This document shows positions 1 through 7,952 of a stretch of DNA of 64,000 nt, piece after piece (the stretch's first letter is position 1; each line of letters opens with the position of its first letter). This DNA comes from JAHEEL01 sp963700375 (GTDB taxonomy: Bacteria > Actinomycetota > Acidimicrobiia > Spongiisociales > UBA5794). The notes under the pieces were generated by a model. That model searched no databases and was not told the DNA's origin. It saw only the letters and a list, made by a program, of their open reading frames with translations. Made by a program: the position numbers and the translations under genes. The stretch lies in the NCBI GenBank assembly GCA_963700375.1, contig CAVOXF010000003.1, positions 124,001-188,000 on the forward strand, written 5' to 3'.

Positions 1-368
1 GACTGGCCCATGGACATGACACCCTCGACTCCGCTGCGCATGGCCGCGGCCAGTGCGGCGGTATCCGCCTCGCTCACATCACCGAAGCTGACCCCGATCC
101 GGAGGAACAGCGTCCCGATGAGCGGCCCGCTCGTTCCTCCCATGGCCGAGACGAGCGTCATGCCGACAGACCGAAAGAGCTCGCCGAGCGAGTCGGTATC
201 AATCGAGGCAAGCGATTCCGCCGCCGCCGCGGTGCCGCGCTGCAGGCTCGCGCCGCAGTCGCCGTCGCCGAGCGCGGCGTCGAGTTGGTTGAGCTCGTCG
301 GCTTGCTCGTCGATCCCCTCGCCGTAGAAGCCGAGCCAGGCCCGCGCTGTTTCGATGTTCATGGTCAC
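1..368 (-). CDS. dhaL: Dihydroxyacetone kinase subunit DhaL, 3' end cut by the window
   Basis: This is the nucleotide-binding (DAK2) subunit of a split dihydroxyacetone kinase. It phosphorylates the ketose held covalently by DhaK, using ATP or, in PTS-linked systems, a phosphoryl relay. The N-terminal part is visible and contains the Mg-ADP-binding loop LGDGDCGASLQRG, with the paired Asp residues of the GDGD motif. The C-terminus lies beyond position 1. An AGGAG ribosome site lies 7 nt before a GTG at 368 and 13 nt before an ATG at 362, so the GTG is preferred. It follows dhaK by about 37 nt and is probably co-transcribed with it. Whether a DhaM phosphotransferase subunit follows cannot be seen. 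Confidence 0.88.
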   Translation of the reverse strand, partial: MTMNIETARAWLGFYGEGIDEQADELNQLDAALGDGDCGASLQRGTAAAAESLASIDTDSLGELFRSVGMTLVSAMGGTSGPLIGTLFLRIGVSFGDVSEADTAALAAAMRSGVEGVMSMGQ

Positions 369-405
369 GATCGAGCTCCTGTGTTCCGTTGACTTCAGAT
401 GTCGC

Positions 406-1401
406 CTACCACCGGAGGGCAGCCGTGCTGACCGGGGCGTCCCAGAGTTCCAGCAGTTCCTCGTCGGCCTTGACCAGCGTGATCGTGCAGCCGGCCATCT
501 CGAGCGAGGTGATATAGGAACCGACGAGTGACCGCTCGATCTTGATGTCGCGTGCCTCGCAGTACGCAGCCAGCTCGCCTGCCACGACATACAACTCGAT
601 CAGCGGAGTGCCACCGAGGCCGTTGGTGAGCGCCAGAACCCGGTCTCCGGCCTCAAACGGGAGATCGGATTTCACAGCGTCGGAGAGGGCCTCAACCAGT
701 TCGGAGGCGTGCACGAGCGGAGCGCGGTAGCGGCCGGGCTCTCCGTGGATCCCAACGCCCATCTCCACCTCGTCGTCGCCGATGTCGAAGTTCGGAGTTC
801 CGACGTGGGGCACGATCGAAGACGTCAGCGCCAGGCCCATGCTGCGTGAGTTCTCGACAACCTTCGTCGCGATTCGCGTCACCTCTGCGAGCGAAGCGCC
901 CGCCTCGGCGGCCGCACCAGCCAGCTTCTCCACGAAAAGGGTCGCGCCGGTGCCACGTCTGCCGGCGGTGTGGGTGCTGTCCTCAACGGCAACATCGTCG
1001 TTGACCAGCACGGATTCGGTCGGAACGCCGGTGGCCGCGAGCATCTCGGCAGCCATCATGAAATTGAGTCGGTCACCGGTGTAGTTCTTGACGACGAACA
1101 GCACGCCTGCGTCGGTCGCCACGGCAGCCGCAGCCTCATAGACCTGGGCCACGGACGGCGATGTGAAGATTGCTCCGGGAGCCGCAGCGTCCAACATCCC
1201 CGGCCCCACGAACCCGGTGTGGAGCGGTTCGTGACCGGAGCCGCCACCCGAGACAATTGCGACCTTGCCCGGCACCGGGGCATCAGATCGCGTCACATAG
1301 TCGGGGTCCCGATGCACGGTGAGGGTATCGGCGTGGACTGCGGCCACGCCGGCGAGTGCGTCCGCCACAACCGCGCCGGGATCGTTGATGAGCTTCTTCA
1401 C
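406..1401 (-). CDS. dhaK: Dihydroxyacetone kinase subunit DhaK
   Basis: This is the substrate-binding subunit of dihydroxyacetone (or a similar short ketose) kinase, 331 residues, close to the family's usual length. Visible motifs are GGGSGHEP at residues 52-59, NYTGD at 106-110 and GIHGEPG at 217-223. His219 corresponds to the histidine that forms the hemiaminal bond with dihydroxyacetone in E. coli DhaK. The start is a GTG at 1401 with a GGAGGA ribosome site 6 nt upstream. An upstream open frame to 1992 has no such signal and overlaps the divergent promoter. It is divergent from the PfkB gene and is followed by dhaL. A palindromic operator lies in the shared promoter region. The substrate may be dihydroxyacetone or a tetrulose, given the rest of the locus. 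Confidence 0.9.
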   Translation of the reverse strand: MKKLINDPGAVVADALAGVAAVHADTLTVHRDPDYVTRSDAPVPGKVAIVSGGGSGHEPLHTGFVGPGMLDAAAPGAIFTSPSVAQVYEAAAAVATDAGVLFVVKNYTGDRLNFMMAAEMLAATGVPTESVLVNDDVAVEDSTHTAGRRGTGATLFVEKLAGAAAEAGASLAEVTRIATKVVENSRSMGLALTSSIVPHVGTPNFDIGDDEVEMGVGIHGEPGRYRAPLVHASELVEALSDAVKSDLPFEAGDRVLALTNGLGGTPLIELYVVAGELAAYCEARDIKIERSLVGSYITSLEMAGCTITLVKADEELLELWDAPVSTAALRW

Positions 1402-1542
1402 GATTCGTCCTCCGATTGCTGAGCTGCGGGGGCACCCTACACCTGCGGAATCGCCCATCCAAGGTGGCAAGAGCCTTGCTCCTGGCCGGGCTGCGCCCGC
1501 CGGCGCCCCGCGATCGGAACGGCCCGGATTCGCCGCCTCGCG

Positions 1543-1572
1543 TTGACACCGCACCGGCGCTCCGATTACCGT
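1543..1572 (+). promoter_or_regulatory. Candidate sigma-A promoter for the PfkB kinase gene
   Basis: A perfect -35 hexamer TTGACA (1543-1548) is followed after 18 nt by a weak -10, TACCGT (1567-1572). The predicted transcript start falls inside the palindrome at 1573-1602, a layout suited to repression. The -10 is poor, so this is a candidate only. Confidence 0.45.
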
Positions 1573-1602
1573 GCACATGTGTGCAGATATGCACACATGT
1601 GC
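1573..1602. promoter_or_regulatory. 30-bp palindromic operator between dhaK and the PfkB gene
   Basis: Two perfect 13-bp arms, GCACATGTGTGCA and its complement, flank a 4-bp centre GATA. The site lies in the divergent dhaK/PfkB promoter region, about 170 nt from dhaK and 48 nt from the PfkB start. The core CAGATATGCAC recurs at 17248-17258 upstream of the sugar-binding protein gene, which suggests one regulator for both. SorC/DeoR-type sugar regulators bind palindromes of this general kind, but no regulator gene is present in the window. Confidence 0.7.
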
Positions 1603-1650
1603 CCACATCGCTGAACAGCGACGATTCGCCACGGTGAGAGGATGACCGTC

Positions 1651-2610
1651 ATGTCCGAAGCCAGTCCCCGCGCAGTCACAATCGGTATCCATATCGTCGA
1701 CATCCTCGGACGGCCGGTCCCGGCCATTCCCGAAGGCCAGGGGATCGCATTGCTGGACGAGATCCGCATGACGGTTGCCGGAACCGCTGCCGGAACCGCG
1801 ATCGACATGGCGCGACTCGGCCTCGGGGTTACGACGATCGGCGCCATCGGTGATGATGAACTCGGCGCGTGGCTGACGCACAAGATGTCGATCGAGGGCG
1901 TCGACACGTCCGGCCTGAGCGTTGTCGACTCGGCTCCGACTTCGGCGACCATGCTGCCGATCCGCCCCAACGGAGAACGGCCCGCACTCCATGTCAAGGG
2001 CGCCAACGCCCTCTTCTCACTCGACCACATCGACTGGGATATCGTGGAACAGGCCGACTACGTCCACGTCGGCGGTACCTGCCTCCTCGACGCATTCGAC
2101 GGGGAACCGACGGCCGAAGTTCTTCGTCGAGCGCAGGCTGCCGGCGCGATCACCACCCTTGACATGCTCGGCATGCCGGACGCCGACTTCAGTCGCCTGT
2201 TCGGACCGGTGCTCCCCCACCTCGACTACTTCCTCCCCAACGAAGACGACGTTCTCATGGTCTCGGGCCAGTCCAATCAGGCCGATGCACTTGCCTGGCT
2301 CCTCGATCACGGCGTCGGGGCAACGGTGGTCACTCTCGGAGCGCAGGGCGCCAGCTATGTACCGGCCGGTGGGGACGAAGTCCGGGTGCCCGCCTATGAC
2401 ATCGACGTCGTCGACACGACCGGTTGCGGAGATGCATTCTCGGGAGGGTTCATCGTCGGTCTTTCCGAGGGACTCGACCCCGTCGGTGCGATGGAGATCG
2501 GCGTTGCGAGCGGTTCGCTCGTGGCAACCGGCCTCGGCTCCGATGCTGGAATCACGGATCGCGCGGGTCTCACCACGTTCATGGACGAGACGCCGCGGAG
2601 AGCGATGTAG
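1651..2610 (+). CDS. PfkB-family carbohydrate kinase
   Basis: This is a ribokinase/PfkB-fold kinase that would transfer phosphate from ATP to a sugar hydroxyl; the sugar is not known. The C-terminal signature DTTGCGDAFSGG (around residues 260-271) carries the catalytic Asp and the anion-hole glycines. The N-terminal PfkB glycine signature is present in altered form, as GTAAGTAIDMARLG. The protein is about 319 residues, normal for the family. An ATG at 1642 abuts the GAGAGG ribosome site, whereas the ATG at 1651 sits 9 nt after it and is preferred. It is divergent from dhaK and shares its palindromic operator, so it probably acts in the same catabolic pathway, for example as a tetrulose, ketohexose or deoxy-sugar kinase. 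Confidence 0.85.
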   Translation: MSEASPRAVTIGIHIVDILGRPVPAIPEGQGIALLDEIRMTVAGTAAGTAIDMARLGLGVTTIGAIGDDELGAWLTHKMSIEGVDTSGLSVVDSAPTSATMLPIRPNGERPALHVKGANALFSLDHIDWDIVEQADYVHVGGTCLLDAFDGEPTAEVLRRAQAAGAITTLDMLGMPDADFSRLFGPVLPHLDYFLPNEDDVLMVSGQSNQADALAWLLDHGVGATVVTLGAQGASYVPAGGDEVRVPAYDIDVVDTTGCGDAFSGGFIVGLSEGLDPVGAMEIGVASGSLVATGLGSDAGITDRAGLTTFMDETPRRAM

Positions 2611-2858
2611 CCGGCTGCCGGCAGGCCAACGCTTCCTCCACCCAGTGGTCTGTCGCAGAAATGGCTGCCGTGTCGGTCCGGCCCTCGACACCACCTCAGC
2701 GACCGACCGCGGGTCTGCCATTCGTTCTGCCCCCGTATACGAGTATGAGTGGGGCCGCGGAGGCTGAACCGTGACGTTCGACCCCGCTATCGAAACCGAC
2801 ATCACTGCCGCCCTCCCATAGCGCACACATGGACGGCCCCGTGGGCGTTCAAGAACGG

Positions 2859-3467
2859 CTAATCGAGGCCGCGACTCCCGTCGGATGAGAGCCTGCGGAT
2901 GGCTTCTTCGATGCGGACGGCGCGTGTGGTTGGCCGTTTGGCCGAGTGAATCCACCCGAGGTACTGCTTCTTGGCCGAATCAACGAGGCCTTCATAGACG
3001 GCCGCTGCGTCGGGAGTTGCGTCCAGGGCGGTCTGCAAGTCAGGGGGAACGATGAGGCCATCGACCTGGTCAAGCTGGGACCATGAACCGTCGGCCTTGG
3101 CTCGGTCGATGGCTGCCTGACCGACCTCGGTCATGAGTCCTCCGCTGATCAACCGTTCGATCCGTTCCTTGTTGACGGCCGACCACAGACCGCCCTCCCG
3201 ACGGGGGGAGAACCACTGCATCATCCGGTCGTCATCGACCCGTCTGACCCGACTATCGATCCATCCGAAGCACAACGCCTCCTCAACCAAGTCGTCATAG
3301 ATCGGACCATCAATGCTGCTCGACTTCTTGCGGTAGACGATCCAGAGACCCTCCCTCCGGTCAGAGTGCGAGGCGAGCCATCCACGCCAGTCGCCACGGG
3401 TCGGCGGGGCCAGAACGTCCTTGCCATCGGGCGAGGACGGATCGCCGAGATCATCGATTCGTGTCAT
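2859..3467 (-). CDS. YdeI/OmpD-associated family protein
   Basis: About 202 residues. The stretch ALCFGWIDSRVRRVDDDRMM followed by QWFSPRR matches the conserved core of the YdeI family (sometimes called bacteriocin-protection proteins), as does the C-terminal KKQYLGWIHSAKRPTTRAVR. The biochemical role of the family is not well established. The ATG at 3467 is the most natural start, with a weak AGGG site 9 nt upstream; the open frame runs further upstream to 3539. It is convergent with the PfkB gene and not obviously linked to the sugar locus. Confidence 0.75.
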   Translation of the reverse strand: MTRIDDLGDPSSPDGKDVLAPPTRGDWRGWLASHSDRREGLWIVYRKKSSSIDGPIYDDLVEEALCFGWIDSRVRRVDDDRMMQWFSPRREGGLWSAVNKERIERLISGGLMTEVGQAAIDRAKADGSWSQLDQVDGLIVPPDLQTALDATPDAAAVYEGLVDSAKKQYLGWIHSAKRPTTRAVRIEEAIRRLSSDGSRGLD

Positions 3468-3586
3468 GGCGGCCAACCCTACCGACGCGGCGAAAGAGGG
3501 CGAGGTTCGACTGATCTCGAAACCCCACCGCAAGAGCAACCTATCTCGGAAGCACAGTCAATTCACTCTGCCATCCGCCACTATCA

Positions 3587-3649
3587 GCTGTGATTTCAGG
3601 GGGTCATCGCAACGCTTCGGCGAGCGTACCTGATGGTGTCATCCAGTCG
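3587..3649. repeat. 63-bp dispersed repeat, copy 1
   Basis: This segment aligns without gaps to 36164-36226, with 57 of 63 bases identical. Read on the minus strand both copies encode a short C-terminal-like peptide, RLDD-(T/A)-IR-(Y/Q)-(A/T)-RRSVAMTP, ending in the same TGA. It may be the remnant 3' end of a mobile or duplicated gene. No transposase body is visible next to it. Confidence 0.7.
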
Positions 3650-3680
3650 AGAATCTGACGAGGCGACCGTTGAGGGGCGA

Positions 3681-4517
3681 TCACGCGCATGCGAGTTCGA
3701 GCGTCCAGCGCTCAGCTCGCGACTCGGATTCAGCCCCCTTGATCCGTTCGACGATGTCGTCGTCCGCGATCCATTCGCCAATGCTTTCGGAGGCCGACGC
3801 CAGCAGCTCGCCGCACGCCTGGACCAGCGCTATTCCGTATTCATAACGCACCTGTGCGCTGTCGTAGGCGGCTCGATCACATACGGAGGCGCACTCGTCC
3901 GGCACGAATTGCCGGAGGTAGTCAGAGTAGGCAGCGAGGGCGTGGGCATCGTCCATAGGACCCTGGACTCCGGGTCCTCCCATGCCGTTCCAGGTGATCC
4001 CGTCGGGCCAGATGGAGTACTGGACGATCCCCGCAGACGGATCCATAGCCGGGTAGACCGGGCCAAACGACTCCGTGTTGCAGGTGACCGTGCCCACGAC
4101 ATCCGTGACCGAATCCACCTCACATGAGATCGTCCGCTCTGTCGGCCAAGCAGCGAAGAACGCGAAACGCCGGTGTTCCGCTTCGGAGAGCGAAGTCTGC
4201 ACCACCCCCATGACCTGTTCGACATCCGACGCGTCGCGCGCCGCAGCAAGCTCCTCGACCGCAGCCAGTACTTCCGGTTCAAGGGCGACACCGGGATCAA
4301 CGGTGGTTGTCGGCGGTGTCGTTGTTCTCGTCGTCGTGGGTGGCAGCGTGGTGGTGGTCGCCGTCGTGGTCGTGGTCGAGGCGAGCGTCGTATCAGAACC
4401 GTTCTCTGCGCTATCGCTGCATGCAGTCAAGACAAGCACGACCAGACAGAAGGGAACTACCACCCCACAGTGCGAAGTCGAATGGACGGCCTCCTCGCCG
4501 TCAGCGAGCGGCGACAT
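3681..4517 (-). CDS. Hypothetical lipoprotein with Thr/Pro-rich linker
   Basis: A 278-residue protein that matches no family I can name. The N-terminus has a hydrophobic segment ending in the lipobox-like LTAC, so the mature protein is probably lipid-anchored outside the membrane. A Thr/Pro-rich linker of about 35 residues follows, mostly TTT runs broken by PP pairs. It is typical of extended cell-surface spacers. The distal domain contains several Cys residues that could pair. The n-region is long (about 17 residues) if the ATG at 4517 is used, so the true start may be further in. The gene is isolated between the repeat at 3587-3649 and the downstream kinase. Confidence 0.65.
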   Translation of the reverse strand: MSPLADGEEAVHSTSHCGVVVPFCLVVLVLTACSDSAENGSDTTLASTTTTTATTTTLPPTTTRTTTPPTTTVDPGVALEPEVLAAVEELAAARDASDVEQVMGVVQTSLSEAEHRRFAFFAAWPTERTISCEVDSVTDVVGTVTCNTESFGPVYPAMDPSAGIVQYSIWPDGITWNGMGGPGVQGPMDDAHALAAYSDYLRQFVPDECASVCDRAAYDSAQVRYEYGIALVQACGELLASASESIGEWIADDDIVERIKGAESESRAERWTLELACA

Positions 4518-4744
4518 TTGAACCGTGCCGGGCCGATCAGTAGCGAAACCAGAGTAATTCGACCCGACTCAGACACCATGACCGGCGCTGAGGGCGACGC
4601 GGGCCCGCCGATCCCCGTTCCGCGAGTCGCCGCCGCTGGGCTATGAAGCCACGCATGTGCGACTGCGCGGAGGCGGGGAGGGTTCGGCTCATCGCCGGCA
4701 AGCCTCCTGCTGTGCAAGGGGGGTCGCCCGGACGCGCTCGTGCC

Positions 4745-6514
4745 CTAGTCGTCCTTGTTGGCCGCGAGCTCCGCGATGACTCCTCCGGCAACGGTCAAAC
4801 ACACGGCCATCGAGGTTGCTCCGGGGTCGGGAGTGCCGAGGCTTCGGTCCCCGAGTGGGCGGGCGCGTCCGAGCTTGGGCAGGAGGTCCGCGGTGGCGGC
4901 TGCCCGGGCCGTGGCAACGGCCGCAGCGGCGCGCCACGCGTCGACGAGCCCTTGCCCGTCGCCGACTCGCTCGTTCAGCTCATCGGTGAACGGCCGAAGC
5001 GCGTCATACATGGTCTTGTCGTCGATCTCGCACTTGCCGAGACGCTGCAGAGCATCGGCTCCCGCCACCATGGCGACGGAAACCTCGTCGACGTCCGGGA
5101 AACGGTCGTTCGGAAGCTCTCCTGCAATGCCTCCGAGGAATGCTCCCCAGAGTGCCCCGCTCGAACCGCCGGCACGGTCGGCGAAGGCGTCGGCCGCGGA
5201 CTGCAGCACCACGCTCGGACCGCCGGACGCCCCACCGGCACCTTCGACGGCGCCCGTGATGCCGCGGCTCATCCCGACGCCGTGGTCGCCATCACCGGCG
5301 ACCGCGTCGAGGCGCCCCCACTCCTCTTCGTGTGCGACCACCGCGTCGCGAACGGCGCCGAGGATCGTGCGGATCGCCGCCGCGGCTTCCAGTGCCTCCG
5401 GACCAACCGGCTCGTCCACGATCGGCGTCAACTCGACCGGAACGGCTCCGATCTCGATCGCAGCCCGGGATACTCCGGCACCGGTGGCCTCGGTTCCTCG
5501 CACCGCAGCCACGGATCCCGAGTCCCGGCGGAATGCCGGCGAGTCGGCGGGCGCGCACCACAGTTCTTCGAGTTCTTCGTCCAACCAGGTGATCGAGAGA
5601 GAGCACCCCGCCATGTCAAGGCTCGTCACAAGCTCTCCGACCTCGGGGAGCACCAACTCGACCCCGGCATCGGCCAGGAGCTTGGCGATACCGGAGAAGA
5701 GCACGAACAGCTCCTCGTACTTCGTCGCTCCGAGGCCGTTCACAACCACGGCGGCTCGCGCCATGCCCTCGGGCCGCTCGACAAGCAGCGGCTCGACGAG
5801 GACGACGGCGAGTGCGCTGGCGGACATGGCGTCCACCGTCTCGATTCCCGGCTCACCGTGGATGCCGAGCCCGAGATCCATCGTTCCCGGCTCAACCGTG
5901 AACAGCGGTTCGGATTGCCCGGGGAACGTGCATCCGGCGAACGCGACCCCGAAGCTCGTGGTGAGGTCGTTTGCCCGGATGGCGAGTCGCTCCACGTCAT
6001 CCAGGCTGTCGCCGCGATCCGCCGCTGCCCCGGCCACCTTGAAGACGGCGAAGTCGCCCGCCACGCCGCGGCGCTTCTCGCGTTCGTCGATGGTGGCTGA
6101 GGCCACATCATCGGTGACGAGGACCGTCCGACAATCGACCCCCTCTCTGCGCAGACGTTCCTGAGCGGCACCGAAGTTCATCACGTCGCCCGCGTAGTTG
6201 CCAAAGCTGAACAGCACCCCGGCTCCCCCATCGAGCGCTCGGCCGACCCGGTAGACCTGCTCCGTGGACGGCGAAGTGAAGATGTCGCCCACGACCGCGC
6301 CGTGCGCAAGCCCGGCGCCGACCACACCCATGAATGCCGGGTAGTGACCACTCCCCCCGCCGATGACCACGCTGACATGCCCCGGCACCGCGCCCCCGCG
6401 ACGCATCACGCCTGAAGCATCCGGAACTCTTTCCACATAACGGGAGTAGGCGGTCAGGAAGCCGTCGAGGGCCTCGAGATAGAACTCCTTGGGCGCATTG
6501 TGAACGTGGGCCAT
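4745..6514 (-). CDS. Two-domain DhaK-DhaL kinase, probable L-erythrulose (tetrulose) kinase
   Basis: A single-chain ketose kinase of 589 residues that would phosphorylate a short ketose using ATP. The N-terminal DhaK domain has GGGSGH (52-57), NYAGD (106-110) and GIHGEPG (217-223), with His219 as the substrate-binding histidine. The C-terminal DhaL/DAK2 domain begins near residue 375 and has the GDGDHG Mg-ATP loop (407-412). The start is the ATG at 6514, with a GAGG site 7-8 nt upstream. The gene is divergent from homologues of the two isomerases that, in Mycobacterium smegmatis (LerK/LerI/DerI) and Brucella (EryH/EryI), convert L-erythrulose-1-phosphate to D-erythrose-4-phosphate. LerK-type activity is therefore inferred. 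Dihydroxyacetone or glyceraldehyde phosphorylation cannot be excluded. Confidence 0.82.
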   Translation of the reverse strand: MAHVHNAPKEFYLEALDGFLTAYSRYVERVPDASGVMRRGGAVPGHVSVVIGGGSGHYPAFMGVVGAGLAHGAVVGDIFTSPSTEQVYRVGRALDGGAGVLFSFGNYAGDVMNFGAAQERLRREGVDCRTVLVTDDVASATIDEREKRRGVAGDFAVFKVAGAAADRGDSLDDVERLAIRANDLTTSFGVAFAGCTFPGQSEPLFTVEPGTMDLGLGIHGEPGIETVDAMSASALAVVLVEPLLVERPEGMARAAVVVNGLGATKYEELFVLFSGIAKLLADAGVELVLPEVGELVTSLDMAGCSLSITWLDEELEELWCAPADSPAFRRDSGSVAAVRGTEATGAGVSRAAIEIGAVPVELTPIVDEPVGPEALEAAAAIRTILGAVRDAVVAHEEEWGRLDAVAGDGDHGVGMSRGITGAVEGAGGASGGPSVVLQSAADAFADRAGGSSGALWGAFLGGIAGELPNDRFPDVDEVSVAMVAGADALQRLGKCEIDDKTMYDALRPFTDELNERVGDGQGLVDAWRAAAAVATARAAATADLLPKLGRARPLGDRSLGTPDPGATSMAVCLTVAGGVIAELAANKDD

Positions 6515-6554
6515 CGCTTCACCTCGGTCGTCTGGGGGAACCCGATCCGGGTGG

Positions 6555-6567
6555 GCGTATGATACGC
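6555..6567. promoter_or_regulatory. GCGTAT-g-ATACGC palindrome in the divergent kinase/isomerase promoter
   Basis: A perfect 6-bp inverted repeat around one central base lies in the 112-bp gap between the divergent kinase (start 6514) and the TIM homologue (start 6627). It contains -10-like hexamers on both strands, TATGAT on plus and TATCAT on minus. It could therefore be an overlapping divergent promoter, an operator, or both. Confidence 0.4.
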
Positions 6568-6626
6568 GGCGCGATTGGGCCTCCGGCCGCGGCCGGAACG
6601 AGCGCCTCCACGACGGAGTAGGAGAC

Positions 6627-7409
6627 ATGGCAATCACACGTTCTCGAAGCCTTCCGTGGATCGGAACCGGCTGGAAGATGACGAAGAACCGGGCCGAGGC
6701 CGATGCCTACGCGGTATCGCTCGCGGCGGCCGCACCGGCGTTCGTCGACAACGTCAACGCTTTCGTGCTGCCCGCCTACCCCCTCGTCGAGTCGGTTGCG
6801 GCGACCCTCGTGCCGGCGGGCGTTGAGGTCGGTGCCCAGAACGTCCACTGGGCCGACACCGGTGCGTTCACCGGGGAAGTGTCCGCCCCGATGCTCGTCG
6901 AGATCGGTGCATCGCTCGTTTGCATCGGCCACGCCGAGCGGCGGGCGATGTTCGGAGAGACGGACGAGACCGTTGGCGCACGCGTAGCCGGGGCGCTACG
7001 AAACGGATTGACGCCGTTGATCTGTGTCGGCGAGTCGGCGGATGATCGCGTCGCAGGGATCGAGGTGGCGTTTGTGACCCGACAACTCGAGATCGCGCTT
7101 GCAGGCCTCGATGCCGAAACCGTCGCGACCACGATGGTGGCGTACGAACCGGTCTGGGCAATCGGTGAAGGCAGCACGCCGGCAACGGCCGAACAGGCCG
7201 AGGCGATGCACGCCGTTCTGCGGGGTTTCCTGATTGAGAGGTACGGCCCGAACGGCGCCGAGGTGCCGCTGCTCTACGGCGGGAGCGTGGACGTTGCTAC
7301 CGCACCGGCCCTGATCGCCGAGGCGAACATCGACGGACTGTTCGTTGGCCGCGCAGCATGGACCGCGGCCGGTTTCGTTGAACTCGCCCACATCGTCGCC
7401 GCAGGCTAG
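6627..7409 (+). CDS. Triosephosphate-isomerase homologue, probable L-erythrulose-1-phosphate isomerase
   Basis: A TIM-barrel aldose/ketose phosphate isomerase of 260 residues. The catalytic set is present: Lys17 in GTGWKM, His102 in IGHAERR and Glu174 in VAYEPVWAIG, plus the phosphate loop YGGSV. The Asn two residues before the active-site Lys in true triosephosphate isomerases is Gly15 here. Such a change is expected in the LerI/EryH branch, which interconverts L-erythrulose-1-phosphate and D-erythrulose-4-phosphate. It heads a plus-strand operon with the RpiB homologue 41 nt downstream. A housekeeping tpiA would be expected elsewhere, next to gap and pgk. Family certain; substrate inferred from context. 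Confidence 0.85.
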   Translation: MAITRSRSLPWIGTGWKMTKNRAEADAYAVSLAAAAPAFVDNVNAFVLPAYPLVESVAATLVPAGVEVGAQNVHWADTGAFTGEVSAPMLVEIGASLVCIGHAERRAMFGETDETVGARVAGALRNGLTPLICVGESADDRVAGIEVAFVTRQLEIALAGLDAETVATTMVAYEPVWAIGEGSTPATAEQAEAMHAVLRGFLIERYGPNGAEVPLLYGGSVDVATAPALIAEANIDGLFVGRAAWTAAGFVELAHIVAAG

Positions 7410-7450
7410 TGTCGCCAAAAGCTGGGAATCGGACCGAATGGAGCGCCTGA

Positions 7451-7942
7451 ATGGCTGAACAACGATGGAAGGTGGCGGTCGGAGCCGACGCCGTGGGCCT
7501 GCCGTACAAGGATCTGATCAAGAAGGACCTCGAGCAGGATGACCGCGTCATCGAGATCATCGATGTGAGTGTCGCCGAGTCCGACGGCGACCCCTCCATG
7601 TACCCGGATGTCGCCCACAGGGCGGCGGAATTGGTTGCAGCCGGAGATGTCGACCGTGCACTTCTGATCTGCGGTACCGGGATCGGGATGGCCGTCAGCG
7701 CCAACCAGGTCGACGGGGTGTGGGCGACCGTCGCTCACGACAGCTACAGCGTTGAGCGGTCCGTCATGTCGAACAACTGCCAGGTCCTGACCCTCGGTAA
7801 GCGGGTCATCGGCGCCGAATTGGCTCGGCGCCTCGCGAAAGAGTGGCTGGGCTACGTGTTCGACCCTGCCTCCCATTCGCAAGCGAACGTTGCGCTCATC
7901 GAGGAGTACGAAGGCTGCTCCGCGGCGACGCGAAGCCAGTGA
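7451..7942 (+). CDS. RpiB/LacAB-family isomerase, probable D-erythrulose-4-phosphate isomerase
   Basis: A ribose-5-phosphate isomerase B family enzyme of 163 residues. The core CGTGIGMAVSANQV (from Cys74) contains the Cys that corresponds to the catalytic base Cys66 of E. coli RpiB. The residue aligned with the ring-opening His99 of E. coli RpiB is Ser107 (in SYSVERSVMSNNC), and the His of the N-terminal GxDH motif is Ala14. Loss of the ring-opening His fits an open-chain tetrose phosphate substrate, as for DerI/EryI, which make D-erythrose-4-phosphate. It is the second gene of the operon and is followed 10 nt later by the Gfo/Idh/MocA gene. Confidence 0.85.
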   Translation: MAEQRWKVAVGADAVGLPYKDLIKKDLEQDDRVIEIIDVSVAESDGDPSMYPDVAHRAAELVAAGDVDRALLICGTGIGMAVSANQVDGVWATVAHDSYSVERSVMSNNCQVLTLGKRVIGAELARRLAKEWLGYVFDPASHSQANVALIEEYEGCSAATRSQ

Positions 7943-7952
7943 AGGAGATCAA

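Noticed and set aside
3633..4127. Plus-strand frame of 164 residues opposite the lipoprotein gene
   Set aside because: The minus strand has a lipobox and Thr-rich linker typical of real surface proteins; the plus frame has no recognisable feature.
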